A stretch of 5,951 nucleotides of DNA from NCBI GenBank assembly GCA_026416655.1, contig JAOAES010000348.1, positions 1 through 5,951 of the forward strand, read 5' to 3'. The notes beneath the pieces were generated by a model. That model worked only from the letters and a program-made list of their open reading frames with translations, had not been told where the DNA came from and ran no database searches. This stretch comes from Fimbriimonadales bacterium (GTDB taxonomy: Bacteria > Armatimonadota > Fimbriimonadia > Fimbriimonadales > GBS-DC). Made by a program: the position numbers and the translations under genes. Shown piece after piece: positions 1-5,017 of this stretch (positions are counted from its first letter, which is position 1; each line of letters begins with the position of its first letter).

Positions 1-447
1 GCGCACATGGGGTTCGCCTTTCCCTCCGCCGGTTCCTCCATAGAACAGCGCGGGCGCACGCGCCACGATTTCGCGTTCATAGCGTTCGCCCTCGCGCCTG
101 CCCGTCTCACCCTGCTGCCAGTTCTCCAGCCGATCCAAGCGTCGCGCCATCTCTTGCCAGATTCGCACCAGTTCCTGAACAGTGGCGTCCGTGCGCCGCT
201 GAGCTTCAATGAGTTCCGCCACCTGCGCCTCGGTGCGACGCTGTGCCTCAGCAAGTTCTGCAACCCGCTGCTCCGTGCGACGCTGAGCTGCCGCCAGATC
301 GCGCACCGTTTCAACCAGTTGCCGAAACTGCGCTGGCAGATCCAGCAGCTCGCGCGTCAGAATCGCCTCGCGCATGCGTTGACGCCATTCCGGATTCTCC
401 TCCAGAATGCGCAACATATCCTCAAAGTCTTGAACCGTGAACGCCAT
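1..447 (-). CDS. Coiled-coil protein with 14-residue repeats, DUF3782-like (3' part lies beyond the left edge)
   Basis: The frame is open from an ATG at 447 down to base 1, giving 149 codons without a stop, so only the N-terminal part is seen. The start follows an AGGGG Shine-Dalgarno-like stretch about 8 bases upstream. The protein opens with a short helical region (MAFTVQDFEDMLRILEENP, then a WRQRMREAIL segment). Around residues 54-95 it contains three near-identical 14-residue units of the form AQRRT-[ED]-x-x-V-x-E-L-x-[ER], two heptads each, so it forms a coiled coil. Residues 113-127 are highly charged and residues 137-144 are glycine-rich. This architecture resembles a family of uncharacterised proteins frequent in thermophile and cyanobacterial genomes, where a coiled coil precedes a PD-(D/E)XK nuclease-like domain. 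That domain would lie outside the window, so nuclease function is inference only. No signal peptide or membrane segment is visible, so the protein is probably cytoplasmic. It lies 30 bases after the adaptor gene on the same strand and may share its transcript. Confidence 0.8.
   Translation of the reverse strand, partial: MAFTVQDFEDMLRILEENPEWRQRMREAILTRELLDLPAQFRQLVETVRDLAAAQRRTEQRVAELAEAQRRTEAQVAELIEAQRRTDATVQELVRIWQEMARRLDRLENWQQGETGRREGERYEREIVARAPALFYGGTGGGKGEPHVR
163..288 (-). repeat. Three tandem 42-base units encoding 14-residue coiled-coil repeats
   Basis: Within the leftmost gene, three consecutive 42-base units encode AQRRTEQRVAELAE, AQRRTEAQVAELIE and AQRRTDATVQELVR. The units are similar at DNA level, with GTGCGACGCTG and GTGCGCCGCTG recurring on the plus strand. 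This suggests growth by in-frame duplication of a two-heptad unit, and copy number may vary between strains. Confidence 0.8.
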
Positions 448-464
448 CGGGAACCCCTGCTTTA

Positions 465-470
465 ATGATA
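465..470 (-). promoter_or_regulatory. Possible -10 hexamer TATCAT for the leftmost gene
   Basis: In the 30-base gap between the adaptor stop and the ATG at 447, the minus strand reads GGTATCAT. TATCAT matches TATAAT in five of six positions and lies 17 bases before the start codon. It would give a very short leader that still holds the AGGGG ribosome site. I see no convincing -35 box. The GGTA lead-in resembles the GGTACACT elements elsewhere in the window. Read-through from the adaptor gene is an equally good explanation for expression. Confidence 0.25.
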
Positions 471-477
471 CCTGTCG

Positions 478-2133
478 CTACTGTCTTTCTTCGCCGCCGC
501 GTTCTTCACGGAGTTCGAACTGGCGTCGCTGGGGACCTGCAAAAGGCGGTTTCACCACCTTATCGCCCTCACGCAGTCCCTCCAGAATCTCGGCGTGGCT
601 TGCGCTGCGCAGCCCGATTTTTACGAACACCTTCTCGGTTTTGGGCTTGCCGTTCGGCTCGTTCTGACCGGGCACAACACGCAGCACATACTCTTTCCCG
701 TCCTCCTTGCCGATGGCTTCCAGCGGCAGGCGCAGCGCGTTGGGTTTCTCGGCGGTGATGATTCGGCATCGGGCGGTCATGCCGGGTCGCAGGGCATCGT
801 CGGTCTGGTTCAGGTACACCTCTACCGCGAACTTCACCACGCCGAGCGCGGTGGTTTGTCCGCTGCTTTGCGCGGCGGGCGCGATTTTTCGCACGGTTCC
901 CTTGAACTTGCGGTCAGGCAGGGCGTCGACGGTAATCTCCACGGGCATCCCCACGCGCACTTTGGCGACATCCAGTTCGTTCAGGTTCAGCTTCACGCGC
1001 ATTTGCGACAGGTCGGCGACCTGCATGATGGGCGTGCCTTCGCCGAAGCCGGTTGTGCCCGACATCACCAGCTCGCCCACCTCGCGATAGCGACGGGTCA
1101 CCACACCTCGGATCGGAGCGCGCACATCGGTTTCGGAGAACTGAATCATCAGGTTCTGGAACTGGCTCACGGCTTGTTTCTCGCTGGCACGGGCTTGCTT
1201 AAGTTCCAGCTGACGCATCTCGATTTCACGCAAGCGCAGGCGGGCGTTCTCCAGGTCGGTTTTGGCGGCTTCGAGGGCTTTGCGCTTGAGTTCGTCTTGC
1301 ACGGCGCTGGCGCGGGCACGCTCCAGCTCCGCCTGCGCCGACTCGACCTGCGCCTGTGCATTTTCCAGCTCGATGGTCTGCTGCTGCGCCTGCTGCTGCT
1401 GGCGTTGCTGCAGGTTGCGCAGCTGGCTCTCGGCAGCGACGAGTTGGGTCTGCGCGGCGTCCACCTGCTGGCGCGAGACATAGCCCTTTTCTAGCAGATT
1501 CTGCAGACGTTCATAGTTGCGCCGTACTTCCTGCAGGCGGGTCTCGGCGTCGCGCACAGCGTTAGCGAGTTCCACGCGATCCTGGGGGTGCTTCACCTCG
1601 CGTAGCAGGCGCAAGTTCTCCTGAGCGGTTCTGAGCGCGTTTTCAGCGTTTTTGAGCGCCGCCTGCGTGAGTTTCGGTTGCGTTTCGGCTTCGCGCAATG
1701 CCTGCTCATAACGGATTTGCGCCTGCTGGAGCTGTAGCCTTGCTTGCTCCGCCTGCATCTCCAGCGCAATGCGCGCCCGTTCCGCGTTCGCCTGCGCCGA
1801 TTCGACCTGCGCACTACCCTGCTCCACCTGTTGCTTGATTTCGCGCGGGTCGATACGCGCCAAAAGCTGTCCCTGTTCCACTACCGCGCCCTCGTCCACC
1901 AGAAGCGACTCGATTCGCCCCGGCACGCGCGACTTGATTTCCACCACGCGCACAGGTTCCAGCGCACCCGATTCACTGACTTCAACGGTAATCACGCCGC
2001 GCTCTACAGTGAAGATACGCTCATTTCCCGCTGGAGTCGCTTTAACGCGCGTCCCTGCAAAGACCCAGCCCAAGCCCGCGCAGATAATCACGCTGACGAG
2101 GGCGATCGAACATCCCAATAGCCTCTTTCGCAT
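478..2133 (-). CDS. HlyD/MacA-type periplasmic adaptor (membrane-fusion) protein of an efflux or export pump
   Basis: This 551-residue protein would link an inner-membrane transporter to a TolC-like outer-membrane channel. Residues 5-26 form an N-terminal membrane anchor after MRKR. The first lipoyl half-motif is at about 57-95 (SRVPGRIESLLVDEGAVVEQGQ). A long coiled-coil hairpin spans about 97-333, and the second lipoyl half at 335-357 contains DVRAPIRGVVTRRY. A beta-barrel (about 385-455) and a membrane-proximal domain (about 456-530) follow. At the middle of the hairpin, R209-x3-L213-x6-S220 matches the RLS spacing by which AcrA/MacA-type adaptors contact TolC. The hairpin is much longer than in E. 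coli MacA (whole protein about 371 residues) and has a Gln-rich stretch at about 242-252. I chose the ATG at 2133 because it follows GGGGGA by 8 bases and puts the basic-hydrophobic anchor at the N-terminus. A GTG at 2175 lies in the same frame but inside the inverted repeat and lacks a ribosome site. No ABC or RND pump gene is adjacent in the window, so the substrate is unknown. Confidence 0.93.
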   Translation of the reverse strand: MRKRLLGCSIALVSVIICAGLGWVFAGTRVKATPAGNERIFTVERGVITVEVSESGALEPVRVVEIKSRVPGRIESLLVDEGAVVEQGQLLARIDPREIKQQVEQGSAQVESAQANAERARIALEMQAEQARLQLQQAQIRYEQALREAETQPKLTQAALKNAENALRTAQENLRLLREVKHPQDRVELANAVRDAETRLQEVRRNYERLQNLLEKGYVSRQQVDAAQTQLVAAESQLRNLQQRQQQQAQQQTIELENAQAQVESAQAELERARASAVQDELKRKALEAAKTDLENARLRLREIEMRQLELKQARASEKQAVSQFQNLMIQFSETDVRAPIRGVVTRRYREVGELVMSGTTGFGEGTPIMQVADLSQMRVKLNLNELDVAKVRVGMPVEITVDALPDRKFKGTVRKIAPAAQSSGQTTALGVVKFAVEVYLNQTDDALRPGMTARCRIITAEKPNALRLPLEAIGKEDGKEYVLRVVPGQNEPNGKPKTEKVFVKIGLRSASHAEILEGLREGDKVVKPPFAGPQRRQFELREERGGEERQ

Positions 2134-2151
2134 CGATTCCGTCCCCCGCAG

Positions 2152-2176
2152 AGTGTACCCAATTCGCAGGTACACT
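2152..2176. promoter_or_regulatory. Perfect inverted repeat with two divergent TACACT -10-like hexamers between the adaptor and CHAD genes
   Basis: AGTGTACC (2152-2159), a 9-base spacer and GGTACACT (2169-2176) form a perfect 8-bp dyad. Each arm read outward contains TACACT, which matches TATAAT at four positions. The plus-strand copy ends 7 bases before the ATG at 2184, so transcription from it would start at or next to the A of that ATG and give a leaderless mRNA. The minus-strand copy ends 18 bases before the ATG at 2133. No clear -35 box is visible on either side. The dyad could be two overlapping divergent promoters, an operator for a dimeric regulator, or both. A third GGTACACT lies upstream of the RNase gene, which favours the promoter reading. 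Confidence 0.5.
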
Positions 2177-2183
2177 TTGCTCT

Positions 2184-2987
2184 ATGCGCAAGGAGGGCTA
2201 CTGCGCTTATGGCGCGGCGCGAACGAGCGAGACGGTTCAGGCGTTGCAGGCAGGGATAAGCGCATCGACAGGAGACGACCTCCAGAGTGTAGAGGCTGCG
2301 CTGACAGCGGCGCATCGGCTTCAGACCTGCCTGACGCTCTTTCGTGCCTGCTATCCGAAGACGCGCGTCGCCCTCTGGAAACGCCGCCTGCGTCGGCTGA
2401 TACGCGCCCTGAACGCCCAGCGGGACGCCCTGCGCTTGATTGAGTGGATCCACGCCCTCTCGCCGTCGCGGGAACATAAAGTAGGGATACAACGCGCGCT
2501 CTTACGCCTCACTCAAGAACTGGACACCCGCCAATCCAGAGTTCAAGATGTCTGGCGACAGTGGCTCGACAGCCGCGCGCCGAACGAGATTCTGGGATTA
2601 TCGCGCCGCTGGATTGAGGCGTTTGGGGATGAGCCATGCGATTGCGATTTTGCCCAGCGACAGTGGACGCTTTTCGCACGCGCACAGCAATCCGCGCTGG
2701 AAGAAGGCTCGGCGCAGTCGCTGGCGGTGCGTTGCGGGCGGCTGCGTGCGCTCATAGAGGGGTGCGCGCTGCTGGAACCGCTGATGGGTTGCAAGTTAGA
2801 GACGGCTTGGGCGGAGTCGTATGAGACGCTGGAGCGCGCCCGCTGGAAATCTGACACCTGCCAATTGCTGTCCGATTTGCTGGAGAGGGAACGCGCTCTC
2901 ACAACGCGCTATGCGGGACACCTGCGCGGCTTCACGCGCCTGCGCAGGGGCTGGGAGTGGTTGATACAGCAACTCACCTCCCTTTAG
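2184..2987 (+). CDS. Divergent (degenerate) CHAD-domain protein
   Basis: This is a 267-residue, helix-rich, charged protein with no signal peptide or membrane segment. Its spacing follows the CHAD fold, a helical bundle that binds polyphosphate in other proteins. Residues 30-53 (GDDLQSVEAALTAAHRLQTCLTLF) align without gaps with the usual first motif, GDDPEAVHQLRVATRRLRAxLxLF. LRRLIRALNAQRD at 69-81 matches the LGxxRD helix. QSLAVRCGRLRALIE at 178-192 matches the second-half LHxLRIxxKRLRYxLE motif. The hallmark residues are changed: the first-half His becomes Glu and its Arg becomes Leu, while the second-half His, Arg and Lys become Gln, Ala and Gly. RLR and RD are kept. Polyphosphate binding may therefore be weak or lost. 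The ATG at 2184 has no upstream ribosome site and may be read from a leaderless mRNA. An AGGAGG at 2191-2196 lies inside the gene. It is divergent from the adaptor gene and ends 44 bases before the RNase ATC codon. The CHAD assignment rests on motif pattern by eye. Confidence 0.75.
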   Translation: MRKEGYCAYGAARTSETVQALQAGISASTGDDLQSVEAALTAAHRLQTCLTLFRACYPKTRVALWKRRLRRLIRALNAQRDALRLIEWIHALSPSREHKVGIQRALLRLTQELDTRQSRVQDVWRQWLDSRAPNEILGLSRRWIEAFGDEPCDCDFAQRQWTLFARAQQSALEEGSAQSLAVRCGRLRALIEGCALLEPLMGCKLETAWAESYETLERARWKSDTCQLLSDLLERERALTTRYAGHLRGFTRLRRGWEWLIQQLTSL

Positions 2988-2989
2988 GG

Positions 2990-2995
2990 TACACT
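2990..2995 (+). promoter_or_regulatory. Candidate -10 hexamer (GGTACACT element) for the RNase E/G gene
   Basis: GGGTACACTT follows the CHAD stop codon by one base. TACACT at 2990-2995 is the same hexamer found twice in the divergent region at 2152-2176. A start of transcription 6-8 bases downstream (about 3001-3003) would give a short leader that carries the AGGAGGT site at 3020-3026. TTGATA at 2961-2966 resembles a -35 box, but its 23-base spacing to the hexamer is too long, so the -35 remains unclear. Confidence 0.4.
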
Positions 2996-3019
2996 TGAAA
3001 TGAACATCGCAACCCTGAT

Positions 3020-3026
3020 AGGAGGT
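3020..3026 (+). promoter_or_regulatory. Strong Shine-Dalgarno site AGGAGGT five bases before an ATC codon
   Basis: AGGAGGT is close to a full complement of the 16S rRNA 3' end. Five bases later comes ATC-GCA-AAC-GAG, in frame with the RNase E/G protein. No ATG, GTG, TTG or CTG lies in this frame between the upstream stop (TGA at 2996-2998) and the GTG at 3065. The site therefore points to ATC at 3032 as initiator. A weaker GGGAG (3054-3058) lies 6 bases before the GTG. Confidence 0.6.
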
Positions 3027-3031
3027 GCGCT

Positions 3032-4768
3032 ATCGCAAACGAGAAGATTATTCGGGAGATTTTAGTGAACGTCTCGCCTCGCGAAACGCGAATCGCAGTT
3101 TTAGAGAACGGTCAGCTGATGGAGTTGCGCTTTGAGCGGGGCGAGCGCGTGGTGGGCAATATCTACAAGGGCGTTGTGCAAAATGTGCTGCCGGGAATGG
3201 ACGCCGCGTTCGTGAACATCGGGCTGGAGCGCAACGCTTTCCTCTATGTCGGCGATATCCTGCCCGAAGGGAGCGACGCCGATGAGACGCCCCAGCCCAT
3301 CAAACGCTCCGAACTGCGTAAACGCAATATCGGCGAACTGCTCAAAATCGGGCAGGAAATCCTGGTACAGGTAGTCAAAGCCCCGCGGGGCACGAAAGGC
3401 GCGCGCGTCACCACGCGCATCACGCTGCCGGGACGCTACGTGGTGCTGATGCCCGAGGGCGGTGCGCTGGGCGTGTCACGCAAAATCGAAGACCGCGCCG
3501 AACGCGAACGCCTGCGCCAAATCGGACAGAAACTCCATCCCCACGGCTTCGGACTCATCCTGCGCACGGAATCGGAAGGCAAAACCGAAAAAGAGATCGG
3601 GCAGGATATCGAGTATCTGGTGCAGCTCTGGCAACAGATACGCGAGAACATCGCAAACGCCCATGCACCCGCGCTCGTGCATCGCGACGCCACCCTGCTC
3701 TATCGCGTCCTGCGCGACGTGTTCTCCTCCGAAGTCGACAGACTCTGGATCGACGACCCCGAAGAGTATGAGAAGGTTCACGAGGTGCTAAAGGTCATCG
3801 CCCCCAGCCTGCGTAGCCGCGTGATGCTCTACGATAAACCGACGCCGATGTTCGAGCATTTCAACATCGAAAAGGAGATGGAGCGCCTGATGCGGCGCAA
3901 GGTGTGGCTCAAGTCGGGCGGCTATCTCACGATCGACGAGACCGAAGCCTTCACCGCCATCGATGTGAACACGGGCAAGTTCACGGGCAAAACCTCGCTC
4001 GCAGAGACGATTCTGAAAACGAACCTGGAGGCGGTGGAGGAAGTATGCCGCCAGCTGCGCCTGCGCGACATCGGCGGCATTATCGTCATCGATTTCATCG
4101 ATATGGGGCGCAAGAGCGACCACCGCCAGGTAATGCAGGCGTTGCAGCGCACGCTCAAGCGCGACCGCGCGCGGTTTCGTATCGGGCGCATCAGCTCGCT
4201 GGGGCTGGTGGAGCTGACACGCAAGCGCACGGGCGAATCGGTGACAGAGAGCCTCACCCGCCCCTGCCCCGTGTGTCATGGACGCGGGCGGATCCCCGCA
4301 CCCGACACGGTGAGCCTGTGGATTGAGCGCGATTTGGAATCGCGCGCTCGCAAAGAGCAGGTGGAGGCATACCTCATCGAGGCGCACCCCAGCGTAATCG
4401 AACATCTGGTGGGCGAGGACGGCGTGAACATCGACCTGCTGGAACATAATCTGGAAGTGGGGCTGTTCGCTCGTGCGCGCCCCGAACTGCCCATCGACGA
4501 GTACCGCATCCAGGGCGGCGCGTTAGAGACCTTCAAGCGTCAATATCTGCCCTACAAGCTATTGCAGGTGGTGGAGTGCCAGCTGGTTCCCTCCGCCATC
4601 GACGAGGAGAACAAAGTCGCCTTCACCAAAGACGGCTACCTGATTCTGTGGGAGAACGAGCCGCCGAAGCAGAACATCACGAAGGTCACGATAAGCGAAG
4701 TGCGCCGCTCATTCGCCTTTGCTGAACCCGTATATGAGGGCAAATTGAAAAAGGCGGAAGTGATGTAA
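3032..4768 (+). CDS. rng: Ribonuclease E/G family endoribonuclease with C-terminal TRAM-like extension
   Basis: This is a cytoplasmic endoribonuclease that cuts single-stranded RNA in rRNA maturation and mRNA decay. Numbered from GTG 3065 (567 residues), an S1-type region (GNIYKGVVQNVLPGMDAAFVNIG, residues 31-53) is followed by LPGRYVVLMP at 121-130. The DNase I-like core holds metal-binding D300 (AIDVNTGKFTG) and D343 (VIDFIDM), 43 residues apart as in E. coli D303/D346. The zinc-link CPVC (C401, C404) lies 58 residues after D343, as in E. coli. The catalytic half is therefore intact. Residues of about 500-556 (LVPSAIDEEN, then DGYLILWENEPP, then VRRSFAFAEPV) look like a TRAM-type beta-barrel absent from E. 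coli RNase G (489 residues). I place the start at ATC 3032, giving MANEKIIREIL before VNVSPRETR. RNase G family members carry an E-[IL]-L-V-N-V strand there, and AGGAGGT lies five bases upstream. A conventional caller would use GTG 3065, which removes that strand. No long RNase E-type scaffold tail is present. Confidence 0.95.
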   Translation: MANEKIIREILVNVSPRETRIAVLENGQLMELRFERGERVVGNIYKGVVQNVLPGMDAAFVNIGLERNAFLYVGDILPEGSDADETPQPIKRSELRKRNIGELLKIGQEILVQVVKAPRGTKGARVTTRITLPGRYVVLMPEGGALGVSRKIEDRAERERLRQIGQKLHPHGFGLILRTESEGKTEKEIGQDIEYLVQLWQQIRENIANAHAPALVHRDATLLYRVLRDVFSSEVDRLWIDDPEEYEKVHEVLKVIAPSLRSRVMLYDKPTPMFEHFNIEKEMERLMRRKVWLKSGGYLTIDETEAFTAIDVNTGKFTGKTSLAETILKTNLEAVEEVCRQLRLRDIGGIIVIDFIDMGRKSDHRQVMQALQRTLKRDRARFRIGRISSLGLVELTRKRTGESVTESLTRPCPVCHGRGRIPAPDTVSLWIERDLESRARKEQVEAYLIEAHPSVIEHLVGEDGVNIDLLEHNLEVGLFARARPELPIDEYRIQGGALETFKRQYLPYKLLQVVECQLVPSAIDEENKVAFTKDGYLILWENEPPKQNITKVTISEVRRSFAFAEPVYEGKLKKAEVM

Positions 4769-4792
4769 GGAACTGGTTTGCCCCCACCCAAG

Positions 4793-4815
4793 CCCCTCTC
4801 CCGGAGGGAGAGGGG
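4793..4815. repeat. GC-rich perfect hairpin in the convergent spacer, possibly a dispersed repeat
   Basis: CCCCTCTCCC (4793-4802), a 3-base loop and GGGAGAGGGG (4806-4815) form a perfect 10-bp stem. It is flanked by pyrimidine-rich CCCCCACCC on the left and GGGGAGGGG on the right, so slipped pairings are possible. It sits 24 bases after the RNase stop, between convergent genes. There is no T-run on either side, so it is not a classical intrinsic terminator. It may block 3' exonucleases or transcription, or be one copy of a dispersed palindromic element. Copy number cannot be judged from this window. Confidence 0.55.
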
Positions 4816-4837
4816 GGGAGGGGCACAACAACTCTGG

Positions 4838-4855
4838 TAATCCCGAGCGGGATTA
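4838..4855 (-). terminator. Short hairpin overlapping the stop codon of the dockerin gene
   Basis: TAATCCC (4838-4844), GAGC and GGGATTA (4849-4855) form a perfect 7-bp stem with a 4-base loop. The stem can be extended by a GG/CC pair across one bulged base. The right arm contains the TAA stop codon (4853-4855) of the minus-strand gene. Downstream on that strand come CCAGAGTTGTTGTG, only weakly T-rich, so termination is possible but not proven. Confidence 0.35.
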
Positions 4856-5017
4856 TCCACAACCCTGACCGAAGTTGAACAGCACCGTCAGCAGGTCAGC
4901 GTCGTCCACGACGCGGTCGCTGTTGATATCGGCGGGCGTAATCGCCGTGCTGCCGAACTCGAACAGCACGCTCAGCAAGTCCGCATCGTCCACGCAGCCG
5001 TCGCAGTTCACATCGCC
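4853..5017 (-). other. Dockerin type I-like EF-hand pair
   Basis: Two 14-residue calcium-loop motifs, each followed by a helix ending VLF-x-FG, make up the last 54 residues. Loop 1 (DVNCDGCVDDAD) keeps ligands at positions 1, 3, 5, 9 and 12. Loop 2 (DINSDRVVDDAD) keeps the same ligands but has Arg in place of the usual Gly at position 6. Cysteines in loop 1 (NCDGC) and in the last residues (GCG) could form a disulfide. No cohesin is encoded in the window. Confidence 0.8.

Noticed and set aside
7..465. Plus-strand frame of 152 codons at the left end
   Set aside because: The opposite strand encodes a clear coiled coil with tandem repeats and a ribosome site.
1378..1420. CTG-rich run as a microsatellite or regulatory repeat
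   Set aside because: It is the Gln-rich part of the adaptor coiled coil, with mixed CAG/CAA/CGC codons and no perfect long repeat.
595..1494. Long open frame on the plus strand (299 codons)
   Set aside because: It is antisense to the adaptor coding sequence, rich in Leu/His/Gly as expected of a shadow frame, and matches no family.
2056..2133. Lipoprotein signal in the adaptor (Cys at residues 8 and 18)
   Set aside because: C8 has no hydrophobic stretch before it and C18 follows Ile rather than Gly, Ala or Ser, so neither fits a lipobox.
2133..2175. GTG at 2175 as start of the adaptor
   Set aside because: It lies within the inverted repeat and has no ribosome site. The ATG at 2133 has one and gives a normal membrane-anchor N-terminus.
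1769..2443. Plus-strand frame of 224 codons spanning the adaptor 5' end and CHAD 5' end
   Set aside because: It crosses the promoter region and overlaps two better-supported genes. Its protein is a Arg/Ser/Pro-rich shadow.
2961..2966. TTGATA as -35 box for the RNase gene
   Set aside because: The distance to TACACT (23 bases) is too long, and no better -10 lies at 16-18 bases.
3788..4447. Minus-strand frame of 219 codons inside the RNase gene
   Set aside because: It is antisense to the conserved catalytic core of RNase E/G, with no ribosome site and no recognisable motif.
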